DNA of 64,000 bases from Dysidea avara (Eukaryota; Porifera; Demospongiae; Dictyoceratida; Dysideidae). Below the pieces are notes generated by a model that saw nothing but the letters and a program-made list of their open reading frames with translations, had not been told where the DNA came from and did not search any database. Shown here piece by piece: positions 36,175-47,338 of the stretch. The first letter of the stretch is position 1. Each line of letters begins with the position of its first letter. The translations under genes and the position numbers were made by a program. Where the stretch lies: NCBI RefSeq assembly GCF_963678975.1, contig NC_089281.1, positions 24,284,765 to 24,348,764 on the forward strand. Reading direction: 5' to 3'.

Positions 36175-38570
36175 GTTGCAAGCGGTGTTGAACCCGGTTC
36201 TTGTTTTGCAAAATAATGAGTACCAATAAACTATATGCTAAGAATAAGCGGATGTGGGCGTGAGGCGAATCCACAAATTATCCTCCCACTGATTATTTGC
36301 ATCAACCAAAATGATTAAGGGAATTTTCCAAGGTTGCAGGAAACCCCCTTTGAAACTATAACGCGCACTAATCCTTTCACGTGATAAATGACGACTGCCT
36401 CACGTGAATAGCTATGTATAGTTGCAAAGTTTATATTCAGCATAGACCAGGGGTGTATTTGGGGGGGGGGGGGGGGGGGGGGGAGACAGTGGTGCAATGT
36501 AGGAACCTTACAACGATTCTTCACAAGGTTATGCATTGAAAAGCATTATTATTACTGATGGAGATACCCTGGCCTAATAGAACAGTCAAGTGTGCTCTAA
36601 TACAGCAGTCAAACTACTTCAATAGGATATTCATAACGGAATACAAATCATACAATCTTTGGATGTATATAAGGCTAACAAGAAATCAATGATACTGATA
36701 TAGCTATATGGTAATTGGTAAATCTTGAGTTTTTATTTGGAGAAATTGAATATGCATGCAGACCTATAGCCATTTGGATCAATACCTGACCAATTTACCA
36801 GTCATAAATCATAACATTCAGGACTTAAAGGAAACCAAGAAAATATCAAACACTGTTAATACTATCTATGAATCATGAATCTGAAGAATTTTTAATATTT
36901 AAAATCTGTCAACAGCTGATGGGGGCTGTTCCCAGACCTCATGCATGCCTCCAACTCACTACCAAATTTGGAAACCATATTTTAAAAATATTCTGTAGAC
37001 CCTTGCATAACTATCAGCAACATGGAGGAACTTGAAGTAAGCTTTGTTGGAGATTCTAGCCACATGCTATCCCAGTTTCAGATCCAGTAATGTTTGAAAC
37101 TGAGACATGTAGGTTTACCTATACTTAGCTGCAACAGTAAATAATGGCTTAACTGCATGATATCCAGAATGTTTATAATTATAGTAATACACAGCTATAT
37201 GCATACATATTTAGCTATATCTGTATTTAGGCAGATTAGCTAATTGTTTCTCAACCAATTCTTTCATGTGGGCATTAATCCATCACAGTTAAAGAAAATG
37301 CTCCAAATCACAGCAACAACATGCAGTCTATCAGGTTTCTTCCTATATATTATAGACATTTTACTGCTGTTTTGAACAGTATCTATCACCTAATGAGTTT
37401 TCTCAACACTATAATGACATACACTGTTCTAAAGACCTATTCAATAAACAAAGAATATTGATATTTTATTGACAGCAATATCAGTAATTAGAAGTAACAA
37501 AAAAATAGTCAATTTAGTCCAATCTTCTGCTAGCTACTGTATCTTCAGCCTGGCTGTACTGAGTCCTATCCTCTATTCTGCAACAACAACAAAAGCCTTT
37601 TACTCAAAGAACTATTCAAACAACACTCTTACCACTGGCTATAGACAGACTGAATTCCTGTTAAAAAGGTCCTTTTATCCTATCTGTTGACCTGTCATAT
37701 GACATCAGTTTATAGATTCTAGGTCATTTTATAAGGTTTCATCTACACATGTTGATGACTCAGTTTCTGTAAACAATTTAATGTTACCCTTTTCTTCATA
37801 CACACTTGACTAATAATAGCAATTATACAATGGAGTAAACAGTGATGCAGGTGCATGGGAACAAGAAACAATTGTTGAAGTTAGCCGCTATATGTATGAT
37901 TTTGGTCAAATTGAGAAAAAATTGAAATGGCATAATATGCTTGTTATATGAGCAACGGACAATGGAATACAGACATATTGTAGGATGGCTGCATGGTTAT
38001 ATTGAATAGGACATTGAAAGATAATGTGTTACAGATTGGTACTGCAGTATAGCACGCATACTACAGGGTAAGGCCACTCCAAATAAATTAAATTATCTGT
38101 TTCACATCCTCCACTCAGGCATATCTTATATCTCCTAGTAAAAAGAAGCTTTGGGTGTGAAACTTCACAGCAAAAAGTTTTAATATTTACTATATTCAAA
38201 TGTGCAAAAAAATTAATTTAAAATGCTGAAATTTTCTAGTTTTATGAATATGCCCAAAACATATAAGGTTTTCCAAAATCCGGCCTTTACATTTGGTAAG
38301 CAAGACTGAGCAAATGTTAGAGAGCAGGTTTATATAATGTAGAAGCACATAGCTAGAATTACTATAACAAAAGTCACATAATAACATGTATAGTAAGTCC
38401 ATCAACAATGCATGCATGAACTAAAACATCATGGTTCAACAAATGCATATAACGCATGACATACTCTTATCCATACATTTAGGGCACTGGTACTATATAT
38501 GGGTGGTAGGTTAGTATCTATTGCAGATCATCTCTGTCTTAATTATTTGTGATAACCCAGTTTATATAAT
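36175..38570. other. Non-coding upstream of the candidate exon
   Basis: Includes CAGGGGTGTATTTG with a run of about 24 G at 36458-36483 that unit 2 lacks, a decayed CTAATAGAACAGTCA motif pair near 36572-36605, and AT-rich sequence. A frame at 37469-37690 is open identically in both units but has no recognised domain. Confidence 0.45.
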
Positions 38571-39554
38571 GCAGGGGTGTAGGGAGGGAGGGGGGGTTCC
38601 AAGGGGTTCAGGAGGACCCCTGTAAAATTTAGACTTCTGCAAACAGGACCATAACACACCATTTTAGCGTGACAGGACAAAATGAGTGAGTAACGTAGTG
38701 TAATGGCACAACACAAAAATTGATAAAGCTTGCATTCATCTTTCAGGGAAGGATTTACAGAGGTAACATGAGCCCTCTTCATAAAGATTGATATACTCTA
38801 ATAGAGCAGTCAGGTATACTTTAATTATTAATTGAACATGCATCCATATCCAATCCATATGAAGTTTTTCAATGCAAAACTGAGCATGACCTTATACTGC
38901 TGTAGCTTTGGTGTGCAGTGTTGATATAGCTAGAACTCCAGTAATTTATCACTTGTGTTATTGCAAAATGAATTCATGCTATGGATATTATTTGTAGTTA
39001 TAATGTTAGTCATGACATTTGTATCAAGGGATTTATGGTTCCTATACCAATCAGATAACTATCGCTTACAGATTACTATAATGTGTCTCTATGTATGTGT
39101 TATGCTGTCTGTTTCCACTAGCTTTATCTAGTACTCCATGCAGGGGCACTTATATGCATTATAATTAATGTACTTTTTGCATAAAATATAGCAATTTGCT
39201 GAGTTTTGGTTCGCAAAATATTGAAAGTCTCTCAGTGGCTGGGAGTTGCACCTGCCCCCAACTTCTGGTAACTCAATACTGTTGTTGGAACCCCCCTTCA
39301 AAAAAACCTGGCTACACCCCTGTAATGTTTGGATATCATTAAGGTGTTTGCTGTCAGCACATGAGTACCTTTGTGAAACTGAAAATTGAGACATAACATT
39401 ATGCTGAATAAAATAATAGCCTGATCTGGGTGCATGCGTAGTTGAAAGAGCAATGTAGTGCATGGTGGCTGGCTACAACTGGTTTGCACATACTATAGCA
39501 TATACATGCAAATGGATGATTCATGTATAGCACTGCTGATTCCTTGTTATACTA
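38571..39554. other. hAT-like ends and a motif copy
   Basis: CAGGGGTGTAG at 38574 and CCTGGCTACACCCCTG at about 39307-39322 are known-style hAT MITE ends (CAGGGGTGTAGCCAGG). CAGGGGCAC at 39141 may pair with the latter to make an element of about 180 bp. A CTCTAATAGAGCAGTCA motif lies at 38796-38812. No gene. Confidence 0.45.
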
Positions 39555-39797
39555 CACTGCTAAAATGAAGAGTAACTCTCAAGGAGTTCCCAGTGTAGGG
39601 AGGATGTACACCCCTGGAGAGTAACCATTACTCCAAAGGAATAACTGGGGAGTAACACATGCTCCTGAAGGTGGTGTCACTTACTCTTCAGAGTAATGGT
39701 TATTCTCTTCAGAGTGTTGGTTACTCTCCATGGGGTGTTAAATCCTCCCTACACTGGGAACTCTCAGAGTGGTGGTTACTCTTTATTTTTAACAGTG
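39555..39797. mobile_element. MITE with CACTGTTAAAA-type ends
   Basis: The left end CACTGCTAAAATGAAGAG and right end CTCTTTATTTTTAACAGTG form inverted repeats that continue inward for about 60 bp (GAGTTCCCAGTGTAGGGAGG facing CCTCCCTACACTGGGAACTC). TA flanks both sides (39553-39554 and 39798-39799). It is about 243 bp and non-coding. Confidence 0.8.
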
Positions 39798-40011
39798 TAA
39801 CTGTCTGCTCACAGCTAATTAAACTGCATCTATTGAATAAGAATTAAGTGGAATGAGGATCCATTTTGTGTATCCAAGTGATAAAAATACAGAAACTGAT
39901 TTCAATGGGGGTTTCCTGAAATCCTTGAAATCAGCTCCCTATGCCTCTCACCATTAAGCATACATGTTGAAGTGATGAATATAAATTTAATGTGCTATGT
40001 TGTGCTTAATA

Positions 40012-40197
40012 GAAACAGTGTGGTGAGATGGGCTCCACAGTGGAGACAGTTAGGTAGACAACTCAATATTGAGGAACATCAGATGAACATGATCATCCCA
40101 ACAACTGTGAGGAGTGTTGTAGTAAGATGTTGAGTGACTGGCTAAATCTATCATCAGAATACATAATATACAACACAAGAGGTCCTTATTAGGGCTA
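40012..40197 (+). pseudogene. Relic NLR Death-domain exon
   Basis: The plus strand matches the minus-strand Death-domain exon of the NLRs: GTGGTGAGATGGG, CACAGTGGAGACAGTTAGGT, GTAGTAAGATGTTGAGTGAC and GGTCCTTATTAGGGCTA occur in order. A deletion removes the codons between CAGATGAACAT and GATCATCC, and the segment after TGGCTA is scrambled with an in-frame break. It ends in a TA microsatellite and no NACHT exon follows. Its orientation is opposite to both NLRs. It is a fragment of an older, third NLR locus. Confidence 0.85.
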
Positions 40198-40217
40198 TAT
40201 ATATATATATATATAAA

Positions 40218-41076
40218 TTATTGTAATTTGCTATATTAATTTTTTCATCAAAAGTTTTCATGATAAAAATTTTATGTAAAAAATATTTACTGAACAAAAA
40301 TTAATTTTTTGCTATGGATCCTGATGTACATGCAGGCCTTAAGTGTTCAGCCCCAGTTCTTCTGTATATACAGACCTGTAGTCATGCACTGTTGTAACGC
40401 ATTGATAATCATAACATGCATGTAAAAGAATTATTGCAGATACAGGCCATAGGTACAAAAAATGTATGTAGATATAGAGCAAATAATTGTAGGAAGTTAT
40501 ACATACAGGTGATAATGATAATCTGGTCACCACAACATGAAAAAGGAGGCATGCATATGCTGAAGATAATAGTTTTGCGTGTAAGTGATATTTTAATAAT
40601 TATGACTCTAGATGATCCATGATCCAAAACAATTTCTATTTCACCTATATATGAATGAACAGACATCCATCACTATTACCTGTAGAAATATAGTGTATAT
40701 ATTAAGGTGCATAACTAGCTATACTGACTAAACTTTATTATCACAATAGGAGTAGAATATCTTGATATAAGCCTGAGACATAACACACCTTAATTATATG
40801 CATCCATTATCTATGAGCTGAAAACTATGGTGTATCATGTCAATCATAAATGCAATAATAAGCTCCTATATAACTATAGAATAGAACACTACAAATAAAG
40901 ATACTTACAAAAAGGTTAGCTTATATGCTGCAATAGTAGCAATACAACAAGTGGATAATGTACAAGACTACTTGAAAGCTCTAAAAAAGGTAATGATAGT
41001 GTCTACAAAAGAAAATGCTTTGTATAAGTCAACATGTCACACACTGTCATATTCACACGTTAATCTTCTTTTGAAT
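40218..41076. other. Intergenic, nothing recognised
   Basis: AT-rich sequence downstream of the dioxygenase-like gene (its 3' side). No recognised coding or RNA features. AATAAAG near 40894 on the plus strand is not relevant to the minus-strand gene. Confidence 0.4.
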
Positions 41077-42951
41077 TTACTCTGTTGATGATATAGTTTC
41101 ACTAGCAGCAGAAAAGTCATTCTCTAACTTCAGCTTCTTAGACAACGGTTCACTTTCTGCATTCAAACACTGTAAGGATGCCAACAACTCTCGATGTACT
41201 TTATGCTTCTCAACTTCTCTCTCATAAGAGGCTTGTGTTTTAGTCACTACAAGAGTGTGTGGGGTACCAACACGTTCAGTCTGACAGGTGGCATCAGCTT
41301 TAGCAATACGAAGTTGATCCTCAAGATGTTGCCTTCTTGACTTGCCAAGCCTAAATCGAGACTGTGTTATATCAGGATGTTGCATAAACTGCTTCAATTC
41401 TGTACAATCACTGCATGTACAAGAAAACTCAACAGAGCGAGCATGGTTGGTCGGAGCTTGCAGTTTGCTGATACATTCTTCTAGAGCAGAAGCACAATGT
41501 GAAAACAGCACTTGAAGTGGACCACCAATTTTGACCGTCTTACTAATATCCAGAATGGCAGGTCCTAGTGTTTCTAATACTGGATAGTAAACAGGCTTAG
41601 TGCAGAAAGCATCAATAAGAGAAACAAGTAAACCTTCGCATTCTAAACTTCTAAGAGTACTTACCAGTTGGCACACAATTTCTTTGCTCCTGTTTTTTTT
41701 CCATGAAGACTCCTGCTCATTCACCAAATAGTTGACAAAAACTGCTGCCACAGATTGGAAAAGAATCTTCTGCTGTTCACTTAACTGGATGGAACAAAAC
41801 TTCATCAAAAACTGACAGCGTCTGTCAATTGAAAAAGAATCACATTTTGCAAAGACAGATTCCAATGGCAACTTGAGAATATCCCAACCATATTTATACC
41901 CAATGGAAGAAACAATATTGTTATCATCAAAGGACAATAGTAAACTGCTACTTTTCTCAGTTATGACATTCAAACACTCAGCAATTAAATCAGATTTTCC
42001 AACTAGCTTCAACAGTTGCAAAAAGTCATGGTACACTTCGGTCTCAACCCAACAGCATCGACCAATTAGTTGCTTCATTATATCCTTTGCAGCAACTGTC
42101 AAATCATCATCTGCTCTGCCTTTCTTAACCTCTCGTTCAAATTCTTCTATCATGTTAAGCACACCAATTACAGCATTGTGCTTCCTAACTGGCCAGATCA
42201 ACAATGCTGCCCAATGATAGTGCTTGTCCACTGTAGCCCCCTCATTTCCTGTTGCTTCTTGTACCCATTCTTTGTCAGGATCAATGTCATCAAAAAAATT
42301 GTGAGGAAACATGGAATCAACCTCAAGCTCTATGTTGGAAGACAATTTCTCACCGTCATAAGTTGTGAGGTTGCTGGCACTGACTTCACCATCGCCATCG
42401 TCATCAATGGTATATTTACCCCTACCATAATAAGTAGCTGAAAAACACTCTGTAAAATTCACAATACTCAGGTAAAGATCAAACTCAACTTCCTTTTTTG
42501 CTTGGAGTAACACTTCTGCCAAAGCTCTATCGCCATTCTTAAGCATTTGAAAAGAAAGACTTGCTTCACAATACTGATGTTCAAGTATTTGGGTGAGTGT
42601 GTTAGGGCAATCATCTGAGTCGAGATCTTCATCCCACGCCTTCATTGCTGCAACAATGGAAGAAATTTGCTTCTGATTGCTTGGTGGTGCTGGAGCTGGA
42701 TCAAACCCTGTGTAAACCAAGTTGTAAATTAGACATAGGCGGTGGCCTTTTGTTACTGGCTTCACTTCATGTTGACAATCAGCATAGAAAGCGGCAAAAT
42801 AAACATTGTTGCAAGCACCAAAACCACCAAAATTAAACTCAATTTCCTTTCCTTGGTGACACACAGTTAACTGTCCACCCTCATAATTTGATGGTAACTG
42901 AATTACCAAAGTGCCAAACATGTTATCCACCTTCTCAGTATCTCTGTGACT
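41077..42951 (-). CDS. 2-oxoglutarate/Fe(II) dioxygenase-like protein (partial)
   Basis: A single large exon of about 624 codons starts after the acceptor TATTTTAG at 42952 and ends at 41077. Its first residues SHRDTEKVDNMFGTLVIQLP carry the H-x-D iron-binding pair. EGGQLTVCHQGKE, then FYADCQHEVKPVTKGHRLCL, supply the distal His and the 2-oxoglutarate-binding Arg, as in prolyl 4-hydroxylase-like double-stranded beta-helix enzymes. The C-terminal two thirds is helical with a Cys pair region (SCTCSDCTEL) and a Lys/Glu-rich end. Likely role: hydroxylation of an unknown substrate. The true start lies in upstream exons (above 42952) that I could not identify, so the N-terminus is missing here. The whole gene lies inside duplication unit 1. 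Confidence 0.8.
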   Translation of the reverse strand, partial: SHRDTEKVDNMFGTLVIQLPSNYEGGQLTVCHQGKEIEFNFGGFGACNNVYFAAFYADCQHEVKPVTKGHRLCLIYNLVYTGFDPAPAPPSNQKQISSIVAAMKAWDEDLDSDDCPNTLTQILEHQYCEASLSFQMLKNGDRALAEVLLQAKKEVEFDLYLSIVNFTECFSATYYGRGKYTIDDDGDGEVSASNLTTYDGEKLSSNIELEVDSMFPHNFFDDIDPDKEWVQEATGNEGATVDKHYHWAALLIWPVRKHNAVIGVLNMIEEFEREVKKGRADDDLTVAAKDIMKQLIGRCCWVETEVYHDFLQLLKLVGKSDLIAECLNVITEKSSSLLLSFDDNNIVSSIGYKYGWDILKLPLESVFAKCDSFSIDRRCQFLMKFCSIQLSEQQKILFQSVAAVFVNYLVNEQESSWKKNRSKEIVCQLVSTLRSLECEGLLVSLIDAFCTKPVYYPVLETLGPAILDISKTVKIGGPLQVLFSHCASALEECISKLQAPTNHARSVEFSCTCSDCTELKQFMQHPDITQSRFRLGKSRRQHLEDQLRIAKADATCQTERVGTPHTLVVTKTQASYEREVEKHKVHRELLASLQCLNAESEPLSKKLKLENDFSAASETISSTE

Positions 42952-43158
42952 CTAAAATACGAATACAATATAATTACTCACAAATGCAAATATTATTAAA
43001 CTAGAATCTTTTTTTAAAAAGCCACATGGCATATGCAGCTCCAGGAAACATGCATGACATGTACACAATATATCCATGTTATTATCAAACAATTAGAAAG
43101 AAATCAACTGTGAAGACTAGAGTCAAAAAATCTAAAGCCTAACTGTTGCTGCCAATTG

Positions 43159-43375
43159 CAGTGAAACCTCAGATATCTGGACCCCACTTATCCAGATTCT
43201 TGGTTAACTGAACTACAGAAATTACTGCTCTATTAGAGTAGTGACTATTCTATTACGGTAGTTGAAATACTGAAAACTTTCTTAAAGTTGATCTATACAC
43301 AGTTTCAGAGATATGGACTTCAGACTTATGGACTACCCCTGGTCCCAAGGGGTTTGGATAAATGAGGTTCCACTG
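43159..43375. mobile_element. pogo/Tigger-like MITE
   Basis: Ends CAGTGAAACCTCAGATATC and GATAAATGAGGTTCCACTG form inverted repeats. TA follows the right end, while the left flank has TG. The inside holds a motif pair, CTCTATTAGAG at 43228 and TTCTATTACGG at 43248. It lies in a presumed upstream intron or flank of the dioxygenase-like gene. Confidence 0.65.
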
Positions 43376-44766
43376 TAGTACCAGGGCTGAACCTGGGTCA
43401 GCAACACTAACTCAGATGTACCACTGACCTGGATAGTGATCTGGCTCAATTTAAGGTCCAGTAAATCTACATTTCAAACACTACTAATTGGTTTTACATT
43501 TATCACAGTGAATTTTTTGTAAGAGCAAAAGGTAAATGTATGTAGATTCAGGCTAGAGGAGGTGTGACACATGTTAAGTGCTACTGTATCAAATAAATTC
43601 ATGCTAATTGCATATCAAATACGTTTAAGTAGGGATCGCCCCAAAAATTTTGCATACCACCCAAACTACCACCTTTAAAAATCATCCTAGAGACATTTTA
43701 CGCAACAAAAGTCACCTTTATGGAATAGTACTAGTAAAAAAATTGGAATTTTCAACTAGAGTAGGAACCATAGCACATCGATAAAAAGTACTGAAACAAG
43801 TTGGAGTAATGCACAATATTAAATCACAGTAAAACAATAAGAAGTGTTATATCCCTACTGTGCATTTCTCTAGTAAATTCCAAATTTTTTTGTGTACTGG
43901 TTTGTTAACTTTTTTTTGTAAATAATACTTCTTATGACTGGTGAACCCACACATACCGCATCAAAAGAAGGAAATGGCACCGCACGCCCCAGCTATATCA
44001 ATTATCATCTGAAAAGTGATGTATCCATTACGCTTCGTTGTCAGCTATGTTCAACTCATTACTAATGTTGAACCGATAATCAGATCTGTTATCGGAAAAA
44101 CCATATATCGGCTTGTTTTTTGTGTATCGGTATCAGATCAGCACCACAATGAAAAAAGCAGCAGATACAGATATGTGTATGTATCTAAAAATACATATCA
44201 TGTACACCAATGATGTTAGCAAATGCATTTAGTTGCATTTCTTGCATCACGAATGTTGTTATTACTGCTTCAGTGTGCTGTCAGCTGTTGTTATAGCAAT
44301 ACTGCTGCTATAAACAAGCTAAATTGGTCCTTCACAATCAAATTTCTAGTAAAAATTGCTACAACATAGATATGTTCTGCTAAATTGGATCAGCTACATT
44401 TATCGGCTTGAAAACATTATTCAATATCGGTTATTGGAATATCGGCAAAATCTCATATCGGTGCAACACTACTCATTACACAGCAGTACGAATAAAGAAC
44501 TGTTTGAAAAGCACCTCTGCAATCAAAGTAGCCACTATGAAAATACGGACGATTTCCGTTACAAAGGGAAGCCATCACGTACTACCGCCAAATCGACACT
44601 TTTCGCTGTCAGCAAAGATGAATGGGACACAAAGGAGGACACTGGTAAGTCCATGAAGAATGCATTATATGTACTGCGGTATGCCAAAAAGCACTTCTTG
44701 GACTGAAGCGACGTCAAACAGTGAAAAAATCAAGCTGCCTTAGCCGTTATCGAGTTGCTCTTATCT
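43376..44766. other. Non-coding; possible decayed coding fragment near 44490-44705
   Basis: The plus frame around 44490-44703 reads ELFEKHLCNQSSHYENTDD and KGKPSRTTAKSTLFAVSKDE, ending YAKKHFLD. It is protein-like but I do not recognise it, and GGACACTGGTAAGT offers a possible donor at 44644. TATCGG-rich repeats occupy 44070-44130 and 44400-44465. Confidence 0.3.
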
Positions 44767-44770
44767 GAAG

Positions 44771-45290
44771 GCATCAGTCAGTCAGTCAGTCAGTCAGGCA
44801 GTCAGTCAGGCAGTCAGTCAGTCAGTCAGTCAGTCAGTCAGTCAGTCAGTCAGTCAGTCAGTCAGTCAGTCAGTCAGTCAGTCAGTCAGTCAGTCAGTCA
44901 GTCAGTCAGTCAGTCAGTCAGTCAGTCAGTCAGTCAGTCAGTCAGTCAGTCAGTCAGTCAGTCAGTCAGTCAGTCAGTCAGTCAGTCAGTCAGTCAGTCA
45001 GTCAGTCAGTCAGTCAGTCAGTCAGTCAGTCAGTCAGTCAGTCAGTCAGTCAGTCAGTCAGTCAGTCAGTCAGTCAGTCAGTCAGTCAGTCAGTCAGTCA
45101 GTCAGTCAGTCAGTCAGTCAGTCAGTCAGTCAGTCAGTCAGTCAGTCAGTCAGTCAGTCAGTCAGTCAGTCAGTCAGTCAGTCAGTCAGTCAGTCAGTCA
45201 GTCAGTCAGTCAGTCAGTCAGTCAGTCAGTCAGTCAGTCAGTCAGTCAGTCAGTCAGTCAGTCAGTCAGTCAGTCAGTCAGTCAGTCAGT
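44771..45290. repeat. (CAGT)n tetranucleotide repeat, about 520 bp
   Basis: An almost pure CAGT tract with two GGCAGT interruptions near its left end. It has no stop in any frame, so it yields an artificial Ser-Gln-Ser-Val open frame of 183 codons. Immediately right, 45290-45480 looks like the fixed part of a dispersed repeat (AATTTCGTAGCAAGTGTCAG, CGTGGGCCATGCCTACACC). Confidence 0.97.
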
Positions 45291-46139
45291 AGAAAATTCC
45301 ATTTAATAACTTTTTTTTTTAAATTTCGTAGCAAGTGTCAGGTCAATCTGAAAGCTTGTTTGGGCATAGTTTTACCTAACCAATACTGCCTCATCGTTAT
45401 CAAGGAAAACTGAGCTGGTTTTTAGGTGATTTTTTTTCGTGGGCCATGCCTACACCTTTGTGGTCCCTACTATACAGTACTATCGTACTGTATGATATAA
45501 TACAGCATTAAATATACAGCAAAACAAAAATCACCAGAACTTGAATTTTTGCCTCACTGCCTGACTGACCACAGTCGCAAGGCTAAAGGCCAAACGAAGC
45601 AGCACATGATTACCATTTTGTGCCACAATAACAAACTCACCAGTGGGATGTGCCTTTTGGGATTCAGATAAGTATAGGCCCTCTGTGCCTTGTCTTTCCT
45701 TTTATCTTCTGCTTGTCTTTTTCCTCCAACGAAACCATATCAAGGCATTAATTTTCTGTTTCTTTCAGTAGCACATTTAGATGCTACAGAATTATTTCAG
45801 AGCTGGTTTTCAGAAGCACTTCAGTCCCGGCATTACTTTAAGAGATACTAGTTAGATATCTGCAACTTTGCGATTGGGATCCCGCTTGCAACAGGCTCAC
45901 GGCAACAGACTCCCATCAATTAAATATCTACGTGGACTAATAGTGATAGAGTACAGAGACCACACCTATTAATGATCTAGCTATTTACTTAACAGTAAAA
46001 TAAGATCACCTCACTCCTTATTGGTCGCACACCCTTGGCTGACTCGAGATATACTCTAATACAACAGTCATTTAATAGAACTGTCACAAGTTACAATGTA
46101 GCTAGCTGTGACACAACAAAAAAAAACTAAACAAACTAG
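45291..46139. other. Intergenic; exon-like frame on minus strand
   Basis: On the minus strand near 45730-45640 a basic frame (GGKRQAEDKRKDKAQRAY, then LNPKRHIPL) ends at the donor-like CTG|GTGAGTTTG. It could be an upstream exon of a minus-strand gene but has no recognised family. A degenerate motif pair lies at 46049-46090. Confidence 0.3.
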
Positions 46140-46775
46140 TACTTTTTAAAAAATTATAAACTTAAAACTGAAGTAGGGATCCGTATGCAGTAAATAGTAG
46201 TAAAACAAGAGATGAATGATGGTATTACAGCCAGGGCCACCCAGAGAAATTAAGGGGCCTAGGGCAAAGAGTTAAAGTGGAGCCCCAGGGACAAGGAGAT
46301 TTCCATTCTGAATCACAACTTCACCCAAGCTGTAAGTTGTAGACCAAAAAAAAAGGTCATTACATGCTGACAATGACAATAGCTACTCCTCACCAACCAT
46401 ATCTCCTTATTTATAAGTTTGAAATACTGCTCCTCTGAAGGATACTGTGACTGCTCTATTAGAGTATCTAGATATGACTGCTCTATTAGAATATATCAAT
46501 CTTTTAAACAGGTATTCAAGGTGCCAGCCTCCTGGGGCCCCTTTCAGGCTGGGGCCCAGGGCAAAATGCCCCAGTTGCCCCCCTGTAGGTGGCCCTGATT
46601 ACAGCATAGCTCAGTGGGAAAAGTCCCTTCTTTAGCACATTAGCTACAATAAATTTTTGTTCAATGCCAAAGTAGGGACTTCCCACTGAGCTATGCTGTA
46701 ATACCATCATTCATCTCTTGTTTCACTACTTTTTATTGTATAGATCCCTACTTCATTTTTAAAAAATACTCCTTT
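46140..46775. mobile_element. Fold-back MITE interrupted by a second element
   Basis: GAAGTAGGGATC ... AAACAAGAGATGAATGATGG TATTACAGC on the left faces GCTGTAATACCATCATTCAT CTCTTGTTT ... GATCCCTACTTC on the right. TTTTTTAAAAA-type sequence is outside both arms. The left arm is cut at 46231 by the hAT-like element; after that element it continues ATAGCTCAGTGGGA, which faces TCCCACTGAGCTAT. It was therefore an intact inverted-repeat element before the insertion. Confidence 0.85.
46232..46597. mobile_element. hAT-type MITE with perfect 8-bp target duplication
   Basis: Ends CAGGGCCACC and GGTGGCCCTG are perfect 10-bp inverted repeats. The flanks are ATTACAGC at 46224-46231 and ATTACAGC at 46598-46605, the 8-bp duplication expected of hAT transposases. 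It holds a direct pair of GACTGCTCTATTAGA motifs at 46454 and 46481. It is non-coding and young, since both signatures are intact. Confidence 0.9.
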
Positions 46776-47338
46776 TCTAGACTGACGCTTAATCTGGTTT
46801 TATGGGATTATGGAGACCTTGAATACAATTTCCAGTGCCATTTTCTTTCACTATCCCTCTTTTCGTGAGGTAGGCATTTCATCATCGACATTGTATCAAA
46901 CCACAAACCACTGGGATTCACCACAACATTAAACTATGCATAATCAAATAGCATTTAGTTTTCAATGAAACTACTTTTTAAATTGCTCTGTACAAATCCT
47001 ATGTGTCATGTGAGTGAGTGTGGCGTACCTCCTCTGGATTTAGGCTATATACAGATGAGTTTAATGATAAGGCGTGGCACTATATTATATTATTTTTACT
47101 AGTGTTGTGAACCGGCATCAAAAAACCAGTTATTAATTAGTTTAGTCTATGTCAAGTCCATTATTGATTCCGAAGCCTTTAAACCGGTTTTGCCCACCCA
47201 CCTGGTAAACCATAAAATTAATTACAAGTGTTAATATCACAGCATAACCTCAAAGCCTGTATAACTATGTGATTATTGTAAGGCAGGATGTTGAGTCACT
47301 TTGGTACCAACCCTAAGGCTTCCAACAGACTAGTTGAA

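Noticed and set aside
36458..36536. Pro-run frame on the minus strand
   Set aside because: It is a G homopolymer that is absent from the paralogous unit.
37469..37690. 73-codon frame identical in both units
   Set aside because: Identity reflects recent duplication; no start context, domain or splice signals support coding.
44755..45306. 183-codon Ser-Gln-Ser-Val open frame
   Set aside because: It is the translation of a CAGT tetranucleotide repeat, which has no stop in any frame; no domain or normal codon use.
46597..46720. Possible tRNA (AGCTCAGTGGGA resembles a D-arm)
   Set aside because: AGCTCAGTGGGA faces its own reverse complement as part of a fold-back element, and no anticodon or T-arm can be placed.
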